From the NCBI RefSeq assembly GCF_034424625.1, contig NZ_CP139976.1:4650001-4714000 (forward strand): DNA of 64,000 nucleotides, given 5' to 3'. The position numbers and the translations under genes were made by a program. How positions within the stretch are numbered: the first letter of the stretch is position 1; every line of letters begins with the position of its first letter. The DNA is from Janthinobacterium lividum (GTDB taxonomy: Bacteria > Pseudomonadota > Gammaproteobacteria > Burkholderiales > Burkholderiaceae_D). Shown piece by piece: positions 7,077-17,400 of this stretch. The notes under the pieces were generated by a model that saw only the letters and a list, made by a program, of their open reading frames with translations, made no database searches and was not told the DNA's origin.

Positions 7077-9685
7077 GACGCGCGCTCTCCTGCTTTCCCG
7101 TCTGCCACGGCGCCGGCCTGGATCTGGCGCAGCTGGGCTTCCAGTACCTTTGACTCGGTAATGTTAATAAAGGTCACGACCACGCCATCAATGACATTTT
7201 CCACCGTGCGGTACGGCATGATGCGCACGTTGTACCAGCGCCCGTTCTTGGTCTGCACCTGCCGCTCGCAAAACACCAGGCTGCGGATGACCTCCAGCGC
7301 GTCCACTTCCAGGTTCGGGTAGGCGAGGTCGTTGACGATGTCGCTGAGCGGACGGCGCAGGTCCGTCTGGATCAGCTTGTAGATTTGCGTGGCCGGCGCC
7401 GTGAAGCGGCGGATGCGCAGCTCGCTGTCGAGGAAAATGGTGGCGATATCGGTACTATTGAGCAGGTTTTTCATGTCGCTGTTGACCAGCGACAAATCGT
7501 CGACCTTCGATTGCAGCTCCGCATTGACCGTGTACAGTTCTTCGTTCAACGACTGCATTTCTTCCTTCGAGGTGGTCAGCTCTTCGTTCGCCGATTGCAA
7601 CTCTTCATTGGTCGATTGCAATTCCTCGTTGGCCGACTTGAGTTCTTCGCGCGAGGTCTGCATTTCATCGCGCACGGCCTGGATTTCATTGCGCGCCTGG
7701 ATCAGCTGCTGCTCCAGTTCCAGCACCTTGGGGTTCGGCGAGCGGCCCCGGCGCGGGGTGGCGGCCAGCGGCACGCTGGCAAACGTGACGAAGACCATGC
7801 CGCTCAACGCTTCGGGCTGGTGCAAGGATTCCGCCGTCAGATCCACGCCCTGCGGCTGTCCCGCGTGATCCTTGAGCACCAGGCCCTTCAGGCGTACGAG
7901 GCCGTCGCTTTGCAGCGCCTGATTGATCAGGCCGGCCAGCTCGTAACGCAAGCCCTCGCGCGCCATCGCGTGGATATTCCAGTTGGCCTTGCCTGCCGCC
8001 GGTTCCAGGAAGGCGCCCGTGCGCCCGTTGATATACAGGATGTCCCCGTCCTGGTTCAACAGCACGGCCGCAGGCGAATATTTCTGGAGCAATAATTGCT
8101 CGACATGGGATTGGATTTTTCCGGGCATGCTGACTTCTCTCGTGTCACTGGGGGTAGGAGGAGTGGCCGACGATACCTTCGTGGGAAAGTACGTCAGCAA
8201 GCGCTGGCGCGCCAGGTTGTCGAGGCGGCGGTACAGCCGGGTCGATGTCGTCAGCGGCGCGAACAGCTCGGAAAAATGTCCGGGCGTGTCGGCGCTGCCC
8301 AACAGCAAAATCCCATCGCGGTTCAAGGCGTAATGGAACAGGGGAATCAGACGCTGCTGCAGCTTGGCATTGAGATAGATCAACAGGTTGCGGCAACACA
8401 GGATATCGAGCTTGGTGAACGGCGGATCCGAAATGATGTTTTGCTGGGCAAAGATGATCATGTTGCGGATCTCTTTCCTGACCAGGTAATCAGTCTTGTC
8501 CTGCAAGAAAAACCGTTCCAGGCGCTCGGTCGACACATCGCTGCTGATCGTTGTCGGAAAGCGGCCCTGGCGCGCGCGGTCGATGGCGTCGGCCGACAGG
8601 TCGGTGGCAAAAATCTGCAGGCTGTACTTCGACGGCGGGTTGCTGCCGGCCACCACTTCATGGAACACCATGGCCAGCGAATACGCTTCCTCTCCCGTGG
8701 AACAGGCAGGAATCCAGGCCTTGAAGGCACGCCCGTCCGGGTGGGCGGCCAGCATCTGCGGCAAGACCACCATTTTCAGGTATTCCCACACTTTCGGGTC
8801 GCGGAAAAAATTCGTTACGCCGATCAGCAATTCCTTGAACAGCAGGTCGATTTCCCCGGGATTGTTGCGCAGGTAGGGAATGTACTCTTCCATCGATGTC
8901 ATCTGGTACAAGCTCATGCGGCGCTCGATGCGGCGCAGCACCGTATTGATCTTGTAGTCCGAGAAGCTGTTGCCCGTATGTTCGGACAGCAAGGCGACAA
9001 TTTCCTGCAAGGAATTGCGTCCGCTCGGCTCCTTGCCCGGCAACTCCAGGAAACTGCTGCGAAACAGGTAACTGATGATCTTTTCCGGCATCTTGTCGGA
9101 AAAATCGACGAGGTCCACCGCGTCGGCGGCGATGGCACTTTGCGGCATCATGTCGAACTTGGCCGTATCAGGATGCTGGGCCAGGGTCAGGCCGCCCGCC
9201 TGCTTGATGGCCTGCAAGCCGCGCGTGCCATCGCTGCCCATGCCGGACAAGATTACGCCCACGGCCAGTTCGCCCAGCTCGGCCGCCAGGTTTTCGAAGA
9301 AAGCATTGATGGGCAAGCGGTGTCCGCGCAGCTGCAGCGGTTCGCTGAGCAGGAAACGTCCCTTCGACAGGCCCAGGTCGGCATTCGACGGTATCACATA
9401 GATATGATTGGGCCGCAATGCCGCCTGGTGCGTGATTTCCGTGACGGGTATGCTGGTAGCCCGCTGCAGCAGCTCCGGCAACAGGGCTTTTTGCGTGGGA
9501 TCAAGGTGCTGGATCACCACATAGGCGATGCCGCTTTCCAGCGGCACATGGGTCAGGAAAGCGACAATAGGGTCGAGTCCGCCAGCGGAAGCGCCAATGG
9601 CCACCACGGGGAAACCGATGGTGGGCGCTTCAGGCACAGTAGGCAGGCTGACCAGACTGGTTTTGCTGCGTTTGCGGGTTATCAT
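7073..9685 (-). CDS. CheB-CheR fusion with coiled coil and PAS domain
   Basis: 870 residues. Residues 25-215 form a CheB methylesterase domain with Ser33 (GASAGG), His60 (VIQHLD) and Asp152 (GMGSDGT) but no receiver domain. A CheR methyltransferase follows (about 225-480; PACSTGEEAYSLAMVF binds S-adenosylmethionine, then CCRNLLIY). A run of NEEL-type heptads at about 655-735 predicts a long coiled coil, ending in a PAS domain with a C-terminal PAC-like motif. Both opposing chemotaxis adaptation activities are in one chain, yet no chemoreceptor, CheA or CheW gene is nearby. Fusions of this kind usually act in signalling outside flagellar chemotaxis. It is cotranscribed with the PAS kinase. Confidence 0.93.
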   Translation of the reverse strand: MITRKRSKTSLVSLPTVPEAPTIGFPVVAIGASAGGLDPIVAFLTHVPLESGIAYVVIQHLDPTQKALLPELLQRATSIPVTEITHQAALRPNHIYVIPSNADLGLSKGRFLLSEPLQLRGHRLPINAFFENLAAELGELAVGVILSGMGSDGTRGLQAIKQAGGLTLAQHPDTAKFDMMPQSAIAADAVDLVDFSDKMPEKIISYLFRSSFLELPGKEPSGRNSLQEIVALLSEHTGNSFSDYKINTVLRRIERRMSLYQMTSMEEYIPYLRNNPGEIDLLFKELLIGVTNFFRDPKVWEYLKMVVLPQMLAAHPDGRAFKAWIPACSTGEEAYSLAMVFHEVVAGSNPPSKYSLQIFATDLSADAIDRARQGRFPTTISSDVSTERLERFFLQDKTDYLVRKEIRNMIIFAQQNIISDPPFTKLDILCCRNLLIYLNAKLQQRLIPLFHYALNRDGILLLGSADTPGHFSELFAPLTTSTRLYRRLDNLARQRLLTYFPTKVSSATPPTPSDTREVSMPGKIQSHVEQLLLQKYSPAAVLLNQDGDILYINGRTGAFLEPAAGKANWNIHAMAREGLRYELAGLINQALQSDGLVRLKGLVLKDHAGQPQGVDLTAESLHQPEALSGMVFVTFASVPLAATPRRGRSPNPKVLELEQQLIQARNEIQAVRDEMQTSREELKSANEELQSTNEELQSANEELTTSKEEMQSLNEELYTVNAELQSKVDDLSLVNSDMKNLLNSTDIATIFLDSELRIRRFTAPATQIYKLIQTDLRRPLSDIVNDLAYPNLEVDALEVIRSLVFCERQVQTKNGRWYNVRIMPYRTVENVIDGVVVTFINITESKVLEAQLRQIQAGAVADGKAGERAS

Positions 9686-9777
9686 CGTCTGCTAGAAACC
9701 AGCCTCGGCAAACCTTGCCATGGCCAGCAATTGATAATCTTGCATTCTAGCACTCAAGATGCGCCGCAAAACGCAAA

Positions 9778-9803
9778 TTTGGCGCAGGGATTTGCCCTGC
9801 GCC
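9778..9803 (-). terminator. Hairpin downstream of the efflux channel gene, probable terminator
   Basis: GGCGCAGGG at 9781-9789 pairs exactly with CCCTGCGCC at 9795-9803 around the loop ATTTG. On the minus strand the stem is followed by AAATTTGCGTTTT, so the T tract is interrupted. It lies 23 bases after the stop of the last gene of the RND operon and is the only terminator candidate there. Confidence 0.6.
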
Positions 9804-9826
9804 AGCCTGCCCTTTACTCCCGCCCT

Positions 9827-11248
9827 CTACTGCGCCTGCGGCACATGCCAGCCGCCGCCCAGCGACTGGATCAGGGCCACGGCCGTCGTCTGGCGGTCCG
9901 CCTGCGCCTGCACCAGCGAACGGCGCGCCGACAGGGCCGTCACTTGCGCCGTCACCACGTCCGTATAGCCGACCTGGCCCGCGTTGTAGCGGTTCAGCAT
10001 CTGCTGCTCGACCTGGTCGGCCGCCGATGACGCCTGCTGGCGCAAGGCCAGCTGCTCGGCCAGCGCGCGCGTGGCCGACAACTGGTCTTCCACGGCGCCA
10101 AAGGCGGACAGCACCGTCTGGCGGTAGCGCGCCACGGCCGCCTCATGCCCCGCCTTGGCCGCGTCCACGCTGGCCGTCGTGGCGCCCGCGTTGAACAGGG
10201 TTTGCGCGGCCGACACGCCCAGCGACCACAGGCTCGACGATGCATTGAACAGGTCGCCCACCTTGCTGGCGCCGGAACCGTAGGAACCCGTCAGGTTCAG
10301 GCTCGGGTAATACGCGGAACGGGCGATGCCGATCTGCTCGTTGGCCACGGCCACCCTGCGCTCGGCGGCGGCGATGTCGGGACGGCGCTGCAGCAGGGTC
10401 GATGGCACGCCCAGCGGCACGTCCGGCACGGTCAGGGTCCACGGCGCCACGGCCAGGCTGAAGTCGGATGGCGCGCGGCCCAAAAGGATGGCGATCGCGT
10501 GTTCGAGCTGGGCGCGCGCGCGCGTCTGGCTGGACAGGTCGATCTGCGCATTGGCCAGCTGCGTCTGCGCCTGCAGCAGGTCGGACTTGGCGGCGATGCC
10601 GGAATTGAAGCGGTTGCCGGTAATCTCGAGCACGCGCTTGTAGCCGTCGATGGTGGAATTGAGCAGCGCGATCTGCGCATCGCTCTGGCGCAGCGAAAAA
10701 TAATTGGTGGCCAGCTCGCCCTGCGCCGACAGGCGGGCGGCGGCCAGGTCCGCCGCGCTGGCCGCGGCACTGGCGTCCGCCCCCGATACGCCCGCGCGCA
10801 GGCGGCCCCAGATATCCGGTTCCCACGAGGCGCCGATGGCGGCCTTGAAGTTGTTGTTCGTCTGCTGCTCGCCCCCGCCGCCGGAACGGGCGCCGCTGCC
10901 CGTCAGGTTCACGGTGGGGAACAGCGAGGCGCGCTGTTCGCGCACCAGCGCGCGCGCCTGCTCGTAGGAGGCGATGGCGGCGGCCACGTTCTGGTTCGAT
11001 ATGTCAATGCTGTCGGCCAGCTGGTTCAGCTGCGCATCGCCGAACAGGGTCCACCACGGCCCCCGTTCCAGCGTGTCGGCCGGCACGGCTGGCTGCCAGC
11101 CGGCCGCCTCCTTGAACGTTTGCGGCGCAACGGCCGTCGGCGTTTCATACGCGGGGCTGACGGCGCAGCCGGCCAGCAGGACAGCAGCGGCCAGCGCCAG
11201 CAGGTGGCGCGCGGGAACGGTCGATACGATAGGTTTTACTTGCTTCAT
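9827..11248 (-). CDS. Outer-membrane efflux channel lipoprotein (NodT/OprM family)
   Basis: 473 residues with a lipoprotein signal (LAAAVLLAGC, Cys28 as the acylation site). The body has two repeats of the outer-membrane efflux protein fold, with typical segments such as NQNVAAAIASYEQARALVREQRASLFP split over two helices and RRPDIAAAERRVAVANEQIG in the second repeat. It forms the trimeric TolC-like exit duct for the RND pumps encoded directly upstream. The ATG overlaps the stop of the preceding RND gene by 4 bp, implying coupled translation. Last gene of a four-gene operon. Confidence 0.95.
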   Translation of the reverse strand: MKQVKPIVSTVPARHLLALAAAVLLAGCAVSPAYETPTAVAPQTFKEAAGWQPAVPADTLERGPWWTLFGDAQLNQLADSIDISNQNVAAAIASYEQARALVREQRASLFPTVNLTGSGARSGGGGEQQTNNNFKAAIGASWEPDIWGRLRAGVSGADASAAASAADLAAARLSAQGELATNYFSLRQSDAQIALLNSTIDGYKRVLEITGNRFNSGIAAKSDLLQAQTQLANAQIDLSSQTRARAQLEHAIAILLGRAPSDFSLAVAPWTLTVPDVPLGVPSTLLQRRPDIAAAERRVAVANEQIGIARSAYYPSLNLTGSYGSGASKVGDLFNASSSLWSLGVSAAQTLFNAGATTASVDAAKAGHEAAVARYRQTVLSAFGAVEDQLSATRALAEQLALRQQASSAADQVEQQMLNRYNAGQVGYTDVVTAQVTALSARRSLVQAQADRQTTAVALIQSLGGGWHVPQAQ

Positions 11249-14200
11249 GATTGTGTGCTCGGGTTATCTGGCCCAGGAATGCGGCTCAATTGCTGCTCGT
11301 CGGCGCTGCGCGTGCGCAGCTTGTCGAGCAGGATGTAGACCACCGGGGTGGTCAGCAATGTGAGTAACTGGCTGGCAATCAGGCCGCCGATGATGGCGAC
11401 CCCCAAGGGCTGGCGTAGCTCTGACCCCTCGCCGAAACCGATCGCCAGCGGCAAGGCGCCAAGCGCCGCCGCCAGGGTGGTCATCAGAATGGGGCGGAAA
11501 CGCAGCAAACATGCCTCGCGCACCGCCTCCACCGCACTCAAGCCGCGCGAACGCTCGGCCTCCAGCGCGAAGTCGATGATCAATATAGCATTTTTCTTGA
11601 CGATACCGATCAACAGAAACACGCCGATCAGGGCGATGATGGAAAACTCCATGCGGAACATCAGCAATGCCAGCACGGCGCCCACCCCTGCCGACGGCAA
11701 AGTCGACAGCACGGTGATCGGGTGGATCAGGCTTTCGTACAGGATACCCAGCACGATATAGATCACCACGATGGCGGCCAGGATCAGCAGCGGCTGCTCC
11801 TTGTTGCTGTCCTGCGCGCTCTTCGCCGAGCCCTGGAAGCTGCCGCGCACATTCACCGGCATGCCGATTTCCGACTCCGCCTGGGCCACGGCAGCCTGCC
11901 CGTCGCTGAGCGGATAGCCGTCGGCCAGGTTGAACGACACGGTGGTGGCCAGCTCCCCTCCCTGGTGGTTGATGGACGTCGCCGTCGAGCTTTCAGCAAA
12001 GCTGCTGAACGACGACAGCGGCACCATGCGCGCCAGGGTCGTGGACAAGGCCGAACCGCTGGACGGGTCGCGCGCCGCCGTCGTGTTGGACGTCGTCGCC
12101 ACGCTGGTGGTGGCCGTGGCGGCGCTGGTGGCCGTCGTGCCGATGGCGGCGACGGCGGCCGCATTCGACGCCGGCACGTACACGGAGCGCAGCGCTTCCG
12201 GGCTTTGCGCATAGCGGGGCGCCACTTCCATGATCACGTGGTACTGGTTCAGCTCATCGTAGATGGTCGCCACCTGGCGCTGGCCGAAGCTGTTGTACAG
12301 CGCATTGTCGATATCCTTGACTTGCACGCCCAGCTGCGTCGCACGGTCCTTGTCGATGCTGACAAAGGTTTCCACGCCGTTTTCCGCCTGGTCCGTGTCC
12401 ACGTCGATCAGGGCCGGCTGCATCTTCATCTGGTCGGCCAGCTTGGCCGCCCATTTCTTCAGGTCCGCCTGGTTGTCGCTGATCAGGGTGTACTGGTAGG
12501 TCGAATTGCTGGAACGCCCGCCCATGCGCAAATCCTGCACGGGGTTGAGGAACAGCGAGATGCCCGTCACCTTGGCCAGCTGCGGACGCAGGCGCGCGAT
12601 CACGGCCTGGCCCTTGTCCGTGCGCTGCGACGCGGGTTTCAGGTCGATGAACATGAAGCCGCCTCCTGCCCTGCCGCCGCCCGTAAACCCGACGACGGTG
12701 GCGACGGCCGGATCGTCCTTGATGATGTCGACCAGCTGGCGCAATTTACTCTGCATGGCCTGGAACGAGATGCTCTGGTCGGCGCGCATGCCGCCGTTGA
12801 TCTGGCCCGTATCCTGCTGCGGGAAGAAGCCCTTGGGCGCAGCCGCGAACAGGTACACGTTCAAGCCGACGACGAACACGAGGATCGTCATCACGAGCGC
12901 GGCGCTGGACAGGGCCCAGTCCAGGCAATGCTCGTACACTTTCAGCATGCGCTCGAAGCCGCGTTCGAACCAGCGCGCGACAAGGCCCGGTGGCTTGTGC
13001 TGCTCGCCGCTTTTCAGCAGCCAGGCGCACATCATCGGCGTGGTCGTCAGCGAAATGACCAGCGAAATCATCACGGCGGCCGACAGGGTCACGGCGAATT
13101 CGCGGAACAGCCGCCCCACCTGCCCGCCCATGAACAGCAGCGGGATGAAGACGGCCACCAGCGACAGGCTGATCGACAGTACCGTAAAGCCCACTTCGCG
13201 CGCGCCCAGCAGGGCCGCCTTGAAGCGGTCCATGCCCGCCTCGATGTGGCGCTGCGTGTTTTCCAGCACCACGATGGCATCATCGACGACAAAGCCCGTG
13301 GCCACCGTGAGCGCCATCAGGGAAAGGTTATTTAGCGAAAAGCCCAGCATGTACATCACGCCGAAGGTGCCCAGCAGCGAGACGATGGTGGCCACGGCCG
13401 GGATGATGGTGGCGCGCACGCTGCGCAAAAAGGCGCTGACCACCAGCACGACGAGCACGATGGACAGGATCAGGGTGAACTCGATCTCGTGCAGCGAGGA
13501 GCGGATGGAGTTGGTGCTGTCGGACGCCACCTGCAGCTTGATGTCGCCCGGCAGCTGCGCCTGCAGTTGCGGCAGCAGCGCGCGCACGCCGTCCACCGTG
13601 GCGATGACGTTGGCGCCCGGCTGGCGCGTGATCAGCACGATGACGGCAGGGTCGCCGTTGAACAGGCCCAGGGTATTGTTGTTCTCCACGCCGTCGATCA
13701 CGTCGGCCACGTCATCGAGGCGGATGGCGGCGCCGTCGCGCCAGGCCACCACCAGGCTGCGGTAATCGGCGGCGCTGCGCCCGCCCGAAGCCGTCGTCGC
13801 GCCCGAATAGATCTGCAGGCTGCGCTCGTCGCCGGAAATCGCCCCTTTCGGGCGGTTGGCGTTGCTGGCCTGGATGGCCGCGCGCACGTCTTCCATCGAC
13901 ACGGCATAGTGATTGAGTTGATATGGCAGCAGTTCCACGCGCACGGCTGGCAGCGAGCCGCCGCCCAGTTCCACGTCGCCCACGCCCTTCACCTGCGCCA
14001 CCTTCTGCTGCACCAGGTTCGACACGGCATCGTAGATCTGGCCCGGCGTGCGCGTTTTCGACGTCAGCGCCAGGATGATCACGGGCGCGTCGGACGGATT
14101 GGCCTTGCGGTAGGTCGGGTTGCTGCGCAGGGTGGCCGGCAAGTCCACGCGCGAGGCGGCAATCGCGGCCTGCACTTCGCGCGCGGCCGAATCGATCTTG

Positions 14201-14496
14201 CGGTTCAAGTCGAACTGCAGGTTGATGCGCGCCGAACCCGTGCCCGACGACGACGTCATCTCGTTCACGCCGGAGATCACGCCCAGGCGCCGCTCCAGCG
14301 GCGTGGCTACCGACGTGGCCATGGTCGCGGGGCTGGCGCCGGGCAGGCTGGCGCTGACGGAAATGGTCGGATAATCGACCTGCGGCAGCGGCGAGACGGG
14401 CAGCACGAAGAAGGCGCCGATACCCGCCAGCGCGATGCCGATGGTCAGCAGCACGGTGGCAATGGGGCGCTTGACGAACGGTTCGGACAGGTTCAC
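11245..14496 (-). CDS. mdtC: RND multidrug efflux pump subunit, MdtC-like
   Basis: 1083 residues, longer than usual MdtC proteins of about 1025. N-terminal FVKRPIATVLLTIGIALAG, proton-relay helix ATGFVVDDAIVVLEN and the repeated twelve-helix architecture with two large periplasmic loops identify the hydrophobe/amphiphile efflux RND family; similarity is highest to the second pump of heteromeric MdtBC. The extra length comes mostly from an Ala/Thr/Ser-rich stretch at about residues 775-818 in the second periplasmic loop. It overlaps both neighbours by 4 bp. Together with the adjacent MdtB-like protein it probably forms a mixed trimer in the inner membrane. Confidence 0.93.
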   Translation of the reverse strand: MNLSEPFVKRPIATVLLTIGIALAGIGAFFVLPVSPLPQVDYPTISVSASLPGASPATMATSVATPLERRLGVISGVNEMTSSSGTGSARINLQFDLNRKIDSAAREVQAAIAASRVDLPATLRSNPTYRKANPSDAPVIILALTSKTRTPGQIYDAVSNLVQQKVAQVKGVGDVELGGGSLPAVRVELLPYQLNHYAVSMEDVRAAIQASNANRPKGAISGDERSLQIYSGATTASGGRSAADYRSLVVAWRDGAAIRLDDVADVIDGVENNNTLGLFNGDPAVIVLITRQPGANVIATVDGVRALLPQLQAQLPGDIKLQVASDSTNSIRSSLHEIEFTLILSIVLVVLVVSAFLRSVRATIIPAVATIVSLLGTFGVMYMLGFSLNNLSLMALTVATGFVVDDAIVVLENTQRHIEAGMDRFKAALLGAREVGFTVLSISLSLVAVFIPLLFMGGQVGRLFREFAVTLSAAVMISLVISLTTTPMMCAWLLKSGEQHKPPGLVARWFERGFERMLKVYEHCLDWALSSAALVMTILVFVVGLNVYLFAAAPKGFFPQQDTGQINGGMRADQSISFQAMQSKLRQLVDIIKDDPAVATVVGFTGGGRAGGGFMFIDLKPASQRTDKGQAVIARLRPQLAKVTGISLFLNPVQDLRMGGRSSNSTYQYTLISDNQADLKKWAAKLADQMKMQPALIDVDTDQAENGVETFVSIDKDRATQLGVQVKDIDNALYNSFGQRQVATIYDELNQYHVIMEVAPRYAQSPEALRSVYVPASNAAAVAAIGTTATSAATATTSVATTSNTTAARDPSSGSALSTTLARMVPLSSFSSFAESSTATSINHQGGELATTVSFNLADGYPLSDGQAAVAQAESEIGMPVNVRGSFQGSAKSAQDSNKEQPLLILAAIVVIYIVLGILYESLIHPITVLSTLPSAGVGAVLALLMFRMEFSIIALIGVFLLIGIVKKNAILIIDFALEAERSRGLSAVEAVREACLLRFRPILMTTLAAALGALPLAIGFGEGSELRQPLGVAIIGGLIASQLLTLLTTPVVYILLDKLRTRSADEQQLSRIPGPDNPSTQS

Positions 14497-17400
14497 GCGG
14501 CGCTCCCCGCGTTATCGCCCGGCTTGTCCAGGCTCACGCCCCGCGTTCTGGATGCGAAGCGCTGGCCCAGGCGGTCGAAGCCCAGGTAGATGACGGGCGT
14601 GGTAAACAGGGTCAGCACCTGGCTGACGATCAGGCCGCCGAAGATGGCCAGGCCCAGCGGACGGCGCAACTCGGCGCCCTCGCCCCAGCCCAGCATCAGC
14701 GGCACGGCCGCGAACAGCGCCGCCAGGGTCGTCATCAGGATGGGGCGGAAGCGCAGCAGCGCCGCCTGGTGGATGGCTTCCTGCGGGCTCTTGCCCTCGT
14801 CGCGCTCGGCCTCGATGGCGAAGTCGATCATCATGATGGCGTTCTTCTTGACGATGCCGATCAGGAGGATGATGCCGATGATGCCGATCACGCCCAGGTC
14901 CTGCCCCGAGATCATCAGCGCCAGCAAGGCGCCCACGCCGGCCGACGGCAAGGTCGACAGAATCGTCAGCGGGTGGATATAGCTTTCGTACAGCACGCCC
15001 AGCACGATGTACACACAGACGACGGCGGCCAGAATCAGCCACAGCTGGTTCGACAGCGAGTTTTCATACGCGCCGGCCGCGCCGAGGAAGGTCAGGGTCA
15101 CCGATGGCGGCAAGGCGATGTCCTTTGCGGCCTGGCGGATGGCGTCGACGGCACTGCCCAGCGCCACGCCCTGCGTCGTATCGAAGCCGAGTGTCGTGGC
15201 CGGGTATTGCGCCACGTGCGTAATCTGCAGCGGCGCCTGTTTTTCGCTGACGCTGGCAAACGCGGACAGCGGCGTCGACTTGCCGGAACCCGTGCGCACC
15301 TGCAGGTCCGACAGGTCGGACGGCGTGGTGACGATGCCCGGCTGCGCTTCGAGGATCACGCGGTACTGGTTGGTTTCCGTGAAAATCGTCGAGATGATGC
15401 GCTGGCCGAAGGCGTTGTACAGCGCGTCATCGACGGTAGCCGTGGTGACGGACATGCGCGCGGCGCTGTCGCGGTCAATCCCCACGGTGACGGCGGCGCC
15501 CGTGGCGCCCGCATCCGTGACGACGTTGCGCAGCTGCGATTTTTCGCGCATGCGCGCGGCCAGCTTGCCGGCCCACTCGGTGACGGTGGCCGTGTCGGCT
15601 CCTTCGAGCGACACGCGGTACTGCGTCGGGCCCGATTCCGCATCGATGGTCAGATCCTGCGTCGGCTGCAGATACAGGGTCACGCCGGCCACCTTGGCCA
15701 CGCGGTTGCGCAGGCGCTCCATGATGTCATCCTGGTTGCCGCTGCGCGGACGCTTCAGGTTGATCAGCATGCTGCCCGTATGCAGCATGGTGTTGTTGGC
15801 CGCATCCACGCCCACCAGGGAACTCAGGGTATCGACAGCGGGATCTTCCAGCAGCGCGCTGGCGGCAGCCTGCTGCAAGGCAGCCATGCGCTCGTACGAG
15901 ACGGCTTGCGAAGTTTCGATGCGCGCCTTCAGCTGCCCCGTGTCCTGCGTGGGGAACAGGCCTTTCGGGATGGTGATATACAGGACGACGGTCAGCAGCA
16001 AGGTGGCCAGGGCCACCAGCAGGGTCAAGCCCTGGCGTTTCAGCACCCACACGAGCGCATGGTCGTACTGCACGATGACGCGGTCGAGGAAGGCCTGGAT
16101 GCGCTGGCCCGTGGCGCTGACCTTTTCATCGGCACGGCTTTTCAGCCAGCGCGCCGACATCATCGGCACCAGCGTGAGCGAGACCACGGCGGAAATCAGG
16201 ATCGTGATGGCCAGCGTCATGGCAAATTCGCGGAACAGCCGGCCCACCACGTCGCCCATGAACAGCAGGGGAATCAGCACGGCGATCAGCGAGACCGTCA
16301 GCGAAATGATGGTAAAGCCGATCTGCGACGCGCCCTTCAGGGCCGCGGCCATCGGCGTTTCGCCCTCTTCGATGTAGCGGGCGATGTTTTCGATCATGAC
16401 GATGGCGTCATCGACGACAAAGCCCGTGGCGATGGTCAGCGCCATCAGCGACAGGTTGTTCAGGCTGTAGCCGAGCAGATACATCACGCCGCAGGCGCCG
16501 ATCAGCGAGATCGGCACGGACAGGCTGGCGATCACCGTGGCGCGCATGCTGTGCAGGAAGGCGAAGATCACCAGCACCACCAGCAGCACGGACAACAGCA
16601 GTTCCATTTCCACGTGTTCGACGGAAGCGCGGATGCCCGTCGTGCGGTCGCTCAGCACGTCGAGCTTCATGGCCGCCGGCAGGCTGGCCTGCAAGTCCGG
16701 CAGCAGGGCCTTGATGGCGTCGACCGTCTTGATGACGTTGGCGCCGGGCTGGCGCTGCACGTTCAGGATGATGGCCGGCTGCTTGCCGGACCAGGCGCCC
16801 AGGCGCGTGTTTTCCGCACTGTCGACGACATTCGCCACGTCGGACAGGCGTACGGGTGCGCCATTTTTATAGGTGATGATCAAGCGCTTGTAGTCTTCCG
16901 CCGTGACCAGCTGGTCGTTGGCGTTGATGGTAAACGAGCGCGTGGGGCCGTCGAAACTGCCCTTGGCGCTGTTGACGTTGGCCGCCGCGATGGCCGTGCG
17001 CAGGCTGTCGAGGCCCAGGCCGTACGACGCCAGCAATTTGGTGTCGCCCTGGATGCGCACGGCCGGACGCTGGCCGCCCGACAGCGAGACGAGGCCCACG
17101 CCATTGACCTGGCTGATCTTCAGCGCCAGGCGCGTGTTGACGATGTTCTGCACCTGCGTCAGCGGCATCGTGTCGGAGGTAATCGCCAGGGTCAGCACGG
17201 GCGCGTCGGCCGGGTTGATCTTGGCGTACACGGGCGGCGCCGGCAAGTCCGTCGGCAGCAGCGAGCCGCCCGCGTTGATGGCCGCCTGCACTTCCTGCTC
17301 CGCCACGTCCAGGGTCTGGCCCAGGGTGAATTGCAGGGTGATGATGGAAACGCCGGCCGCGCTGGTGGAACTCATGCGCTGCAAGCCCGACATCTGCCCG

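Noticed and set aside
7540..7700. Tandem DNA repeats resembling a short repeat array
   Set aside because: They encode NEEL-type coiled-coil heptads within the CheB-CheR protein; spacing and variation follow codons, not a CRISPR or satellite.
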